Part shown: positions 1-7,853 of the stretch, one piece after another
How positions within the stretch are numbered: the first letter of the stretch is position 1
How the letters are laid out: every line of letters starts with the position of its first letter
Assembly (NCBI GenBank): GCA_902519075.1
Contig: CABYIO010000003.1
Location: 1 to 51,620, forward strand
DNA: 51,620 bases
Reading direction: 5' to 3'
From: an uncultured Bacteroidota bacterium
GTDB taxonomy: Bacteria > Bacteroidota > Bacteroidia > Flavobacteriales > Flavobacteriaceae
Notes under the pieces: generated by a model
Databases searched by the model: none
The model's input: only the letters and a program-made list of their open reading frames with translations
Told to the model about the DNA's origin: nothing
Made by a program: the position numbers and the translations under genes

Positions 1-1
1 A

Positions 2-1252
2 GTTTCTGAGACTTCAACAGTTGTAGTTACCCCAACGTATACTAATAATGGAATTAGTTGTGATGGTCCATCGGAGACCTTTACAATTACTGTAAATCCA
101 ACAGCACAAGTTAATTTAATTGGTAATCAAGATTTATGTGAAGGAGAAGTAACAGCTCCAATAGAATTTACAACAATTAATACCGATGGGACAACAACAT
201 ATGAATGGACCAATAATAATCCATTAATTGGATTGGCAGAAAGTGGAGTTGGAAACATCCCAAGTTTTGAGGTTTTAAATGATTCTGCTAATTCTCAAAA
301 TGCTATAATAACAGTTACACCTACTTATACAAATAATGGGGTAGAGTGCACTGGCCCTTCAGAAACATTTGTTCTAACTGTAAATCCTGGTGCTCAGGTT
401 AACCCTATTGATAATCAAATTTTGTGTGACGGAGAATTAACAGATCCAATTCTATTTACAACTCTTAATACTGATGGTGTTACAGAATATAATTGGACCA
501 ATACAAATACATCTATAGGTCTTGCTTCTTCAGGCACAGGTGATATTGGCTCATTCTCAGTTGTCAACACATCAACTAGTGCTCAATCAGCTACTATCAC
601 AGTAACTCCAACTTATACAAACAATGGAGTAATTTGTTCAGGTAATTCAGAACAATTTACCATAAACGTAAATCCTTCAGCACAGGTTAATGATGTCACA
701 AACTACAATACAATCTTATGTGATGGTGAATTCACACCAGTATATTCGTTTACTACGGCAAATACAGATGGTTTGACATCGTTTAATTGGACAAACAATA
801 ATGTTGCTATTGGATTAGCAGGTTCTGGAGAAGGGGGAATACCTAGTTTCCAGGTGACAAATTCAACTCAGTCTACAATAAGTGCGACAATAACGGTGAC
901 TCCAAGCTATGAAAATAACGGAATTATTTGTGACGGTAATGCAGAGACATTTACTATAGTGGTTAATCCTTCCCCTGAAATGGATAATATAGATGATATT
1001 GTATTATGTAACAATGAAATATCAACTATAATAGAATTTACGACTCCGAATACTGACGGAAATACGACTTACACATGGACTAATGACAATACTTCAATTG
1101 GACTTTCTTCATCTGGTAATGGAGACATTCCATCATTTACAGCTATAAATTTAAATCCGATTACGGAAGTAGCGACAATAACCGTGACACCAACTTATGA
1201 AAATAATGGAGTAGTATGTATTGGAGATCCTCAAACATTTAGTATTAGTGTT
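2..1252 (+). repeat. Tandem in-frame repeat array, unit about 288-294 bp
   Basis: Units begin at about 95, 383, 671 and 965, each opening with an Asn-Pro codon pair and a short linker; a further partial unit lies to the left of 95. Each unit encodes one Ig/PKD-like repeat of about 96 residues. Units are alike in protein but clearly diverged in DNA, so this is an old domain duplication rather than a recent slippage array. It continues out of the window. Confidence 0.85.
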
Positions 1253-2272
1253 CTAAGTGAAATTGGAATTTCAGGATCAACTGTTGACGCTCTTGATTGT
1301 AATGATCCTAACAGTGGAAATATAAATATTACAGTTACAGGTGGTTCGGGTGTTTATGATTTCCTCTGGAGTAACGGTGCAATAACTGAGGATTTAAATA
1401 ATATAGGCCCAGGAGATTACAGTGTTACAGTTACAGATAGTGAAGGTTGTATCGCGATTTCTGAAACATTTAACATATTTAGACAAGAAGATTTAACAGT
1501 TCAGTTGGATACGGAAATTGTTCCTTTCTGTGAAAATAATCTTGTAACACAAGAAAATAGAATCACAATTTCAGGTGGTCTTGGCCCATATACAGTGAAT
1601 TGGTCAGGTGGATCGGTAAGTATAAATGATAATACATTTATGACTGCTTATCAAAATGGATTATACAATGTTCTAGTAACAGATCAATATGGTTGTCAAG
1701 TCAGCACGGATATTTTAATTGATTTTGATGAATTAGGTGAAGCATCCTTTGATTATGATAGTAATGGAAATATTGATTGTGGAGTAAGTATTTATAACGA
1801 ATTAAGCTTCTTCAATACATCATCTGGTGATTACACAAATGTAATCTGGGACTTTGGAGATGGCAGTGCATTAGTAACTGGAGATGTTGTTACTCATCAA
1901 TACTTAAATTCAGGAGCATTTACTGTAACACAGACTGTTGAATATAATTATGGTTGTGTAGAAGTGAATACTGTTGAAATAGAGATTACAGACGGATATG
2001 ATATCGTATTGCCAAATGCTTTTTCTCCTAATGGGGATGGAATGAATGACACTATAAGACCAGTTTATGCATGTGTCAACAATATTGAAATGAGTATTTA
2101 TGATACTTTAGGTTCGTTAATTTACTACGAGAATAATCTTGAGCTGAATGGTTGGGATGGAACTCTTAACGGTAAATTAGCAGAAAATGGTAATTATTTA
2201 ATTGTGGTTAATGGAACTACAATTTATAACGAAGAAATTAATTTAAGAGGAGTTTTTGTATTACTGAGATAA
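2..2272 (+). CDS. T9SS type B secreted repeat protein (5'-partial)
   Basis: This is the C-terminal 756 residues of a larger secreted or surface protein; the frame is open to the left edge, so the start lies outside the window. It shows about four tandem Ig/PKD-like repeats of roughly 96 residues, each with a conserved TVTPTYTNNG-type strand and paired cysteines. Next come SprB-like repeats rich in GGSG and DxxGC, then a PKD-like domain containing WDFGDG, and a final roughly 90-residue domain opening with PNAFSPNGDGMND. That last domain is the gliding-motility-associated C-terminal (CHU_C, type B) signal used for type IX secretion. A PorP/SprF gene follows 9 bases downstream, the usual partner of such proteins. 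The role is inferred to be surface adhesion or gliding; the ligand cannot be told from the sequence. Confidence 0.9.
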   Translation, partial: VSETSTVVVTPTYTNNGISCDGPSETFTITVNPTAQVNLIGNQDLCEGEVTAPIEFTTINTDGTTTYEWTNNNPLIGLAESGVGNIPSFEVLNDSANSQNAIITVTPTYTNNGVECTGPSETFVLTVNPGAQVNPIDNQILCDGELTDPILFTTLNTDGVTEYNWTNTNTSIGLASSGTGDIGSFSVVNTSTSAQSATITVTPTYTNNGVICSGNSEQFTINVNPSAQVNDVTNYNTILCDGEFTPVYSFTTANTDGLTSFNWTNNNVAIGLAGSGEGGIPSFQVTNSTQSTISATITVTPSYENNGIICDGNAETFTIVVNPSPEMDNIDDIVLCNNEISTIIEFTTPNTDGNTTYTWTNDNTSIGLSSSGNGDIPSFTAINLNPITEVATITVTPTYENNGVVCIGDPQTFSISVLSEIGISGSTVDALDCNDPNSGNINITVTGGSGVYDFLWSNGAITEDLNNIGPGDYSVTVTDSEGCIAISETFNIFRQEDLTVQLDTEIVPFCENNLVTQENRITISGGLGPYTVNWSGGSVSINDNTFMTAYQNGLYNVLVTDQYGCQVSTDILIDFDELGEASFDYDSNGNIDCGVSIYNELSFFNTSSGDYTNVIWDFGDGSALVTGDVVTHQYLNSGAFTVTQTVEYNYGCVEVNTVEIEITDGYDIVLPNAFSPNGDGMNDTIRPVYACVNNIEMSIYDTLGSLIYYENNLELNGWDGTLNGKLAENGNYLIVVNGTTIYNEEINLRGVFVLLR

Positions 2273-2281
2273 AAATTATTT

Positions 2282-3253
2282 ATGAAGAGAATTATCTTAA
2301 TATTAGCAATTATTTTTTCAGTGAAGTCATATTCACAGGATCCCGCTTTTACTCAATCATTTATGGTTCCAGAAAGTATTAATCCGTCATTTTCTGGATT
2401 CTATGAAACCACCAAAGCAGGCTTGCTATACAAAAACCAGCAATGGTCTGGATTTGATTTTAACCTTAACTCTCAATACTTGTATTTTGATGATTGGTAT
2501 CCGGATTTAAATAGTGGTATAGGGATTAGTTTAATGAACCATCAGGAAACATTTACCAATTATTCCTTGAAACAATTAAACTTAAGTTGGGCTTATAAAG
2601 TTCAATTAAACTATGATTGGGATTTTAGACCAAGTGTTACTTTTGGTTTTGCTACAAAAGATTTTGGATTTGATAATTTATTATTTGAAGATCAAATCAA
2701 TATATTCCAAAATATAATTAATTCTAACACATTTGATCCGATAGTACTGGGTGAGAATGCTAGATATGTTGATATTGGAGCCTCTTTTTTATTCAATAAT
2801 GATAATCATTGGATTGGTATTACATTAAGGCATCTAAATAGACCAAATGTATCAATGGTTTCTCAGGGGGATATTCCATTAGATATATTTATATCAGTTC
2901 ATGCTTCACTAGAATTGCCTGTCTTACAGTACAACAATGATAGTAGTGTATACTTCATAACAAATTTCATGAAGCAAGCTAAATATGATAGATTTGATTT
3001 AGGTTTTCAGTATGTTTTTGATAGATTCTCTTTTGCCCTAACTGCTACAACTAACCCAATTCAAACTTCTGAAGAAAGTCATTTTATAACCTCAATAAAC
3101 CCTATTATTGGAATGGCATGGGAAGGATTTAAATTTGGATATTCATATGACTTTAATTTAAGTAAAATTGGAGGAGATGGAGGGATATCTGAATTTTCAA
3201 TAACTTATGATTTCCTAAACAATAAGGATTGTTTTGGCTGTCCTGAGTATTAA
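2282..3253 (+). CDS. PorP/SprF family type IX secretion outer-membrane protein
   Basis: The 323-residue protein has a signal peptide (residues 1-19, ending SYSQ) followed by an early DPAFTQSF segment and a PSINPSFSGF-type motif typical of PorP/SprF proteins. Alternating aromatic and polar residues suggest an outer-membrane beta-barrel. Family members work with the type IX secretion system; SprF is needed to deliver the adhesin SprB to the surface, and paralogues sit directly behind individual CHU_C-type adhesin genes. Here the gene starts 9 bases after the adhesin stop codon, so the two are almost certainly co-transcribed and this copy is probably dedicated to that adhesin. The C-terminus holds a short CFGCPEY cysteine pair. 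Confidence 0.9.
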   Translation: MKRIILILAIIFSVKSYSQDPAFTQSFMVPESINPSFSGFYETTKAGLLYKNQQWSGFDFNLNSQYLYFDDWYPDLNSGIGISLMNHQETFTNYSLKQLNLSWAYKVQLNYDWDFRPSVTFGFATKDFGFDNLLFEDQINIFQNIINSNTFDPIVLGENARYVDIGASFLFNNDNHWIGITLRHLNRPNVSMVSQGDIPLDIFISVHASLELPVLQYNNDSSVYFITNFMKQAKYDRFDLGFQYVFDRFSFALTATTNPIQTSEESHFITSINPIIGMAWEGFKFGYSYDFNLSKIGGDGGISEFSITYDFLNNKDCFGCPEY

Positions 3254-3279
3254 TTCAAAATTTATTTAAAAGAAAATAT

Positions 3280-3309
3280 TTGTTCTAATAAAAATCAAAT
3301 GTATATTTG
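3280..3309 (+). promoter_or_regulatory. Bacteroidota promoter for tRNA-Asp
   Basis: A TTG (-33 type) at 3280-3282 and TATATTTG at 3302-3309, matching the TAnnTTTG -7 consensus, are separated by 19 bases. The box ends 13 bases before the tRNA. This is one of the best promoter matches in the window. Confidence 0.6.
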
Positions 3310-3322
3310 CTCACGCAAAAAA

Positions 3323-3396
3323 GGTCTGGTAGTTCAGCTGGTTAGAATACCTGCCTGTCACGCAGGGGGTCGCGGGTTCGAGTCCCGTCCAGACCG
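3323..3396 (+). tRNA. tRNA-Asp (GTC)
   Basis: A 74-base cloverleaf. The acceptor stem GGTCTGG (3323-3329) pairs with CCAGACC (3389-3395), with discriminator G at 3396. The anticodon stem CCTGC/GCAGG encloses loop CTGTCAC with anticodon GTC at 3357-3359. The T arm contains GGTTCGAGTCC. CCA is not encoded. A short ORF that can be read across it is an artefact. Confidence 0.97.
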
Positions 3397-3410
3397 CGAG
3401 TTAAATCAAA

Positions 3411-3438
3411 AACCCTTTCAAAACGAAAGGGTTTTTTT
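3411..3438 (+). terminator. Rho-independent terminator after tRNA-Asp
   Basis: The stem AACCCTTTC (3411-3419) pairs perfectly with GAAAGGGTT (3425-3433) across a 5-base loop, and a run of T continues to 3438. Confidence 0.9.
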
Positions 3439-3497
3439 CATTTTAGAGAGACAAAATAATTTAAAATTACTACCTTTTTTCTAAATAATATTAGCAA

Positions 3498-4592
3498 GTG
3501 TTACTAAAAAATAAGACATATGTTTTATTATTTCTTTTACTTGTTTCCGGATGTTCAGATAATAAGCAAGAAGAAATTCAAAACATTAAACTAAATGAGA
3601 AATTAGCCAATGAGCTAGTTTCTCTTTCCGTAAAATGTGTTGATCAAAAATATCCATATAAAATCGGATACAGATATGGTGATGAAAGTTGGTTAAAACC
3701 ACATTATGAACTAACCCCTTCGTTTTATGGATGCTGGGATTGGCACTCCGCTGTTCACGGTCATTGGGCAATGGTAAAAATATTAAAGGATTTTCCTGAA
3801 ATTCCTGATAGAGATGTTATTTTATCTAAACTTGATAAAAATCTAAGTAAGGAAAATTTGATTAAAGAATATCAATTTTTTAAACAAGATTTTGCAAAGG
3901 GATTTGAAAGGACATATGGCTGGGCTTGGTTAATGAAATTATATTCAGAACTAGTTTCTTGGGATCATGATAAAGCACAGACATGGGCAAATAATATGAA
4001 ACCACTTGTAGATCTGCTTAGTGAAAGAACCATATTGTTTTTAGATAAACTTTCAACTCCCCTTAGACCAGGAACACATGCAAATACTGCGTTTTCATTC
4101 TCACTAATGATAGAGTATTCTGAAGTTGCAAATGACAGGTTGTTATTTAACAAGATTAAGGAATATAGTATTAAGAATTTTCAAGAAGATATAAATTGCC
4201 CCGTACAATATGAGCCCTCAGGTACAGATTTTCTCTCTCCTTGCCTTGCCGAAGCTGCATTAATGTCGTTAATTCTTGAAAAAAGAGAGTTTAATGATTG
4301 GCTATATAAATTTTTACCTTCATTTGACAAAAGGAGTTTTGGTAATATAATTAACCCTCCCGAAGTACTTGATCCAGAGGATCCTGGTATTGGTCACTTA
4401 ATAGGTTTAATGTTTCATAGAGCATGGACTCTAAAAGATATTGCAACAAAACTTGAAGATAGTAGTGATAAAAATTTATTGTTAAAAATTGCAAAAAATC
4501 ATTCTGAGGAAGGTTATAATATTATGTTTGAAAGTGGTTATGGAGGTGAGCATTGGCTAGCAACATTTGCAATATATAATTTCTCCAAATAA
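3498..4592 (+). CDS. DUF2891 family lipoprotein
   Basis: The 364-residue protein starts at GTG. Its signal peptide ends in a lipobox (VSGC, Cys19), so it should be a membrane-anchored lipoprotein. The body matches the DUF2891 family: a YPYKIGYRYGDESW segment, then a FYGCWDWHSAVHGHW motif near residues 77-91 and an EPSGTDFLSPCLAEA motif further on. DUF2891 proteins resemble alpha/alpha-barrel enzymes, and the conserved His/Trp/Asp/Glu clusters suggest a catalytic pocket, but I know of no established activity. It stands alone between tRNA-Asp and the convergent Rieske gene, whose stop is 18 bases away. The family assignment is firm; the function is unknown. Confidence 0.85.
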   Translation: MLLKNKTYVLLFLLLVSGCSDNKQEEIQNIKLNEKLANELVSLSVKCVDQKYPYKIGYRYGDESWLKPHYELTPSFYGCWDWHSAVHGHWAMVKILKDFPEIPDRDVILSKLDKNLSKENLIKEYQFFKQDFAKGFERTYGWAWLMKLYSELVSWDHDKAQTWANNMKPLVDLLSERTILFLDKLSTPLRPGTHANTAFSFSLMIEYSEVANDRLLFNKIKEYSIKNFQEDINCPVQYEPSGTDFLSPCLAEAALMSLILEKREFNDWLYKFLPSFDKRSFGNIINPPEVLDPEDPGIGHLIGLMFHRAWTLKDIATKLEDSSDKNLLLKIAKNHSEEGYNIMFESGYGGEHWLATFAIYNFSK

Positions 4593-4610
4593 ATTACCTA
4601 CGCTAACGGA

Positions 4611-5117
4611 TTAAGTAGCAACAATTAGATTATCACCATCAATATTTGTAGAATAACATGGAAGTGAACTTGAAGTATCACAGGTGCTATCAAAAGTGTA
4701 ATTGTGATTAGCACATCTGAAAATATTTCCAGATTGTAATGACCATTGGTTTTGAGTCCCTTGATGAGGGCATACGTTTGTATAAGCTTGAATATGATTT
4801 GAACTAATTCTAAGAAACAACATGCTTAGTCCAATACTATAACCATTCATCCAACCACCAACAGATGATAAATTTGAAAAATTTGGATGGGTTAAATCAA
4901 TTGTAAAAACACTTCCGGATGAACTAAACCCTAAGGTATCATTATTATTGTCATTATTGTCTGATCCACCATTTTGATCATTTCCTCCTGAATTATCATT
5001 ATCAGAGTCGTCACCAGTGGAACATGCTTCTAAAAATGATAGTCCAAAAAAAGCAAATGCTATAGTAGGACAAACTTTTTTTAAAAACTCCCTTCTATTC
5101 TCTAAATTTTTTTTCAT
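4611..5117 (-). CDS. Rieske [2Fe-2S] lipoprotein with Tat-like signal
   Basis: The 168-residue protein carries a Rieske cluster site: CPH at Cys116/His118 and CANH at Cys135/His138, the ligands of a [2Fe-2S] cluster. Cys146 and Cys154 could form a disulfide. The N-terminus has a twin-arginine stretch (NRREFLKK, residues 7-14), a hydrophobic segment and a lipobox-like LEAC (Cys32), suggesting folded export and lipid anchoring. An Asp/Asn/Gly-rich linker (about 34-60) separates anchor and domain. It is the last gene of a three-gene operon; its ATG directly follows the stop of the DUF5777 gene. A role in extracytoplasmic electron transfer is inferred; the partner is unknown. Confidence 0.88.
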   Translation of the reverse strand: MKKNLENRREFLKKVCPTIAFAFFGLSFLEACSTGDDSDNDNSGGNDQNGGSDNNDNNNDTLGFSSSGSVFTIDLTHPNFSNLSSVGGWMNGYSIGLSMLFLRISSNHIQAYTNVCPHQGTQNQWSLQSGNIFRCANHNYTFDSTCDTSSSLPCYSTNIDGDNLIVAT

Positions 5118-5984
5118 TTAAAATACTCTTAAAATATTAAAGCCAAAATATATTTCACCATCTTTCCAAGACCCTTCTGCATCTGTCAAAACTGAAACAT
5201 CATCGCTCGTTTGAGTATTTGAAAATAACAGTTGGAATACATGACCACCAGTTTCAATATCTATCCCAAAGCTCAAAACATCCTGATAGGGTGAAATTTC
5301 AGGTCTGTCTAAGTTTGCAAAATATTCGACATTAAGTGCAAGTTTATTAGTAATTCTGAAACTTGAACCAAGTCCAATAATTATATTATTTTCTTCTTCG
5401 AAAATTGTCTCTGTAAAACCTTTTTTAGCATAAGTGGGAGATAATTGTATAGATAATTTATCGCTTATTCGGGTAGATAATAATAGTTGCCCTAAAAACA
5501 GGTTTTTATCTGATTCTGTTAATGTTGGATAAATATCTTCGTCAAGAGACGAATTGTAATTATAGCTTGCATAAAATGATGTATTAACTGGAAATTTTGA
5601 TCCTTGATCGGTCAATTTATATTTAAAATTTAGAGTGTATATTTTCTTTAATGACTCCCTACTAAACCCAACTTGCAAATTATCAGATAAGCCATAAAGT
5701 AGTTCAATTTTTGTATTAGCTATATCCAAACCAAACAAGGTTTTAATTCCTCCATTTAAAGAACCAAATCGGTGAGCCACATACAGGTAAAGTTCATCTT
5801 TACTAGATTGTTTAGTCGATTGACCATTCATTATTTTATGAGCTTTAAAAGCTGATAATCCAACTTTATATTCTTCATTATCATAATCTATTTCATCTAA
5901 CAAATTATTTTGGCTAATGAAAGAATTAGAAAGTAATCCAATTAAAATAATAATCGAGGCTTTAATTTTATTGTTTTTTATCAT
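5118..5984 (-). CDS. DUF5777-type outer-membrane beta-barrel protein
   Basis: The 288-residue protein has an N-terminal signal sequence (to about residue 25, ending FISQ) and a body of alternating beta-strands with many aromatic residues. It includes the segments AHRFGSLNGG and LFGLDIANTKIELLYGLSDNLQVGFSR, and matches the DUF5777 beta-barrel family of Bacteroidota. It overlaps the 3' end of the upstream YceI gene by 17 bases and abuts the Rieske gene, so translation is likely coupled. Function is unestablished; the neighbours suggest an envelope redox or small lipophilic-molecule system, which is an inference. Confidence 0.75.
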   Translation of the reverse strand: MIKNNKIKASIIILIGLLSNSFISQNNLLDEIDYDNEEYKVGLSAFKAHKIMNGQSTKQSSKDELYLYVAHRFGSLNGGIKTLFGLDIANTKIELLYGLSDNLQVGFSRESLKKIYTLNFKYKLTDQGSKFPVNTSFYASYNYNSSLDEDIYPTLTESDKNLFLGQLLLSTRISDKLSIQLSPTYAKKGFTETIFEEENNIIIGLGSSFRITNKLALNVEYFANLDRPEISPYQDVLSFGIDIETGGHVFQLLFSNTQTSDDVSVLTDAEGSWKDGEIYFGFNILRVF

Positions 5985-6516
5985 AAGTGAAATTTAAGCT
6001 AATTTTTACTTCTTCATCTATTTTTTTAAAAACAATTTTCGGCACTTTTATACCAAAATCACTTAAAAATACCGAAAAATTAGATTTGATTTTAATTTGA
6101 TTGTCTAGCTTACTTATTTCTGCAATTGTTTTGATTTTTTTTGCCACACCCTTAATAGTTAGGTTTCCCGTTATTTCATGTGTTATTACATTTTCAGTAA
6201 GATTTAAAACATTAAAGTCTTTTATCTTACCCTCAAATGTTGACTTAGGATAAACATTGCTTTCTAAATAGTTTTCATTGAAATGTTCTTGCATCAGCCC
6301 TAATCTAAATTCAAATTTGCTGATTAATATAACTGCTGCTATTTGACCTGTTTTAGAGTCAATAATAGAGACTGTATTATTATTAGTTGCTTTAATAGGC
6401 TCAAAGGCTGCTTTTGAACCGTCAAATTTTGTAACTCCTTTATCAGTGTAAAAATGTTGAGAGAAAAGATCTTGATGGCTAAAAATTAAAATAATTAATA
6501 ACAAAAATTGTTTCAT
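5968..6516 (-). CDS. YceI-like lipocalin-fold periplasmic protein
   Basis: The 182-residue protein has a signal peptide (1-19, ending LFSQ) and the YceI layout: an initial strand with KFDGSKAAFEPIKA, a central LMQEHFNENYLESNVYPKSTFEGKI segment split by a turn, a GNLTIKGVAKKI strand pair, and a closing FSVFLSDFGIKVP strand. YceI proteins form a beta-barrel that binds isoprenoid-like lipids in the periplasm. It is the first gene of a minus-strand operon with a DUF5777 barrel and a Rieske protein. The divergent gap to the reductase gene at 6578 is 61 bases and must hold both promoters. Confidence 0.85.
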   Translation of the reverse strand: MKQFLLLIILIFSHQDLFSQHFYTDKGVTKFDGSKAAFEPIKATNNNTVSIIDSKTGQIAAVILISKFEFRLGLMQEHFNENYLESNVYPKSTFEGKIKDFNVLNLTENVITHEITGNLTIKGVAKKIKTIAEISKLDNQIKIKSNFSVFLSDFGIKVPKIVFKKIDEEVKISLNFTYDKKQ

Positions 6517-6577
6517 GTTTTAAAAAACCCAAATATTATACCAAAAAATTTATACATTAGCCGTTCGATTTTAATCT

Positions 6578-7570
6578 ATGAAAAAAGTATTTGTAAGTGG
6601 TGGTTCAGGTTATATTGCAATGTATTGCATAAAGATTTTATTAGAAAAGGGATATAATGTAGTAACCTCAGTTAGAGAAGAAAGTCAAATTGACTTGGTT
6701 AAAAAATCATTACTTAAACACAATGTGGCTTTTGAAAATTTAAATTTTACAATTTTAGATCTTTTAAAAGATGAGGGTTGGGATGATGCATTAAATGGTT
6801 GTGAGTATGTTCTGCATGTTGCTTCTCCAGTTATTCCTGGTGATGTTGATGAAGATTCTCTTGTGAAGCCGGCTGTTGAGGGAATGACTAGATGCTTAAA
6901 TGCGGCAATTAAAAATGGTGCTAAAAAATTTGTTCAAACTTCCTCTTATGCTGCTATATATGGAAACGATAAATCTGAACATGGTGATGACGATTGGACA
7001 GATTTATCAAATAAAAATTTACTTCCTTATGAAATCAGTAAAACAAAGTCTGAAAAAAAAATGTGGGAAATGGTAGAAAAGTCTGACATAAGTGCATGTG
7101 CAATTAATCCCGTATTAGTTTTAGGCCCATCCTTAACCGGAATTCTTAGTATGTCTAACAGATTAACTATAAAAAAATTATTCAGCTTACCATTTGTGCC
7201 TGATATGGCAATCAGTGTAGTTGGTGTTATGGATGTAGCTGATGCCCATGTAAGGGCAATGGAGTCAACAAAATCAAACGGAAAAAGATTTTTACTTTCT
7301 GAAAAAACAATTAAACTCGTTGAGTTAACACAGATTCTTAAAAATGCAGGCTTTAATAAAGTGCCAATAAAAGTAATTCCTAATTTCATTTTCAAATTTC
7401 TTGCACTATTTATCCCCTCAATGAGGTCAATCGCAAAAAGACTGGGTACCTTTGAAAAATTACACACAAAAAATGCTAACCAATTGCTTGAATGGTTTCC
7501 AAAAAGTGCTGAAATAGAAATAATTAATTCTGCCAAACAACTATATGATGTTGGTATATTAAAAAATTAA
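6578..7570 (+). CDS. NAD(P)-dependent epimerase/dehydratase family reductase (extended SDR)
   Basis: The 330-residue protein has an N-terminal Rossmann motif (SGGSGYIA, residues 7-14), a TSSYAAIYG strand around 121-129 carrying the active-site Ser/Thr, and a YEISK catalytic pair (Tyr151, Lys155). The pattern resembles the dihydroflavonol-4-reductase / cinnamoyl-CoA reductase-like branch of extended short-chain dehydrogenases. The substrate cannot be predicted; bacterial members act on aldehydes, ketones or nucleotide sugars. It is monocistronic, with a terminator about 60 bases downstream. A 169-residue antisense frame over it is a shadow. Confidence 0.85.
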   Translation: MKKVFVSGGSGYIAMYCIKILLEKGYNVVTSVREESQIDLVKKSLLKHNVAFENLNFTILDLLKDEGWDDALNGCEYVLHVASPVIPGDVDEDSLVKPAVEGMTRCLNAAIKNGAKKFVQTSSYAAIYGNDKSEHGDDDWTDLSNKNLLPYEISKTKSEKKMWEMVEKSDISACAINPVLVLGPSLTGILSMSNRLTIKKLFSLPFVPDMAISVVGVMDVADAHVRAMESTKSNGKRFLLSEKTIKLVELTQILKNAGFNKVPIKVIPNFIFKFLALFIPSMRSIAKRLGTFEKLHTKNANQLLEWFPKSAEIEIINSAKQLYDVGILKN

Positions 7571-7629
7571 TTATCTTTGTATAGTGTTGAACTTGTATTA
7601 ATTTACAAGAGGTTTTTTTAAAACCAATG

Positions 7630-7656
7630 AAAGCTTTCCTTTTGGGAGGCTTTTTT
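7630..7656 (+). terminator. Terminator after the SDR gene
   Basis: The stem AAAGCTTTCC (7630-7639) pairs with GGGAGGCTTT (7644-7653), using two G-T wobbles, across a TTTT loop. A T run extends to 7656. Confidence 0.75.
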
Positions 7657-7693
7657 GTTTTATCCTAAATCTTTGTTTTAATCTTACACTTAG

Positions 7694-7722
7694 TTAATCA
7701 TCAAATTCTGATTAAATCGATT
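7694..7722. promoter_or_regulatory. Inverted repeat upstream of susC, possible operator
   Basis: A perfect 7-base inverted repeat, TTAATCA (7694-7700) and TGATTAA (7709-7715) with an 8-base spacer, is followed by the self-complementary AATCGATT (7715-7722). It lies 130-160 bases before the susC start in an A+T-rich gap, where chance palindromes are not rare. A weak TAAATTTC (-7-like) lies at 7825-7832. A role in glucan-locus control is only a guess; no regulator is encoded beside it. Confidence 0.3.
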
Positions 7723-7853
7723 ATTATATTGAATAATTATCTGTCTTATTATAAAAATTATAAGTGCGTTAAGATTTATTGATTATTTTTTCGAATATTA
7801 GTCAATAGTTCCCTCTTAAATTCTTAAATTTCGGACTCAAAAATTAAACTGAT

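Noticed and set aside
3299-3484. Short plus-strand ORF across tRNA-Asp
   Set aside because: It reads through the tRNA and its terminator; the protein is a translation of structural RNA.
7027-7536. 169-residue antisense ORF opposite the SDR gene
   Set aside because: No recognisable motif; it mirrors a well-supported coding region with conserved Rossmann and YxxxK motifs.
7745-7764. CTTAT/ATAAG inverted repeat upstream of susC
   Set aside because: Only 5-base arms in very A+T-rich sequence; expected by chance.
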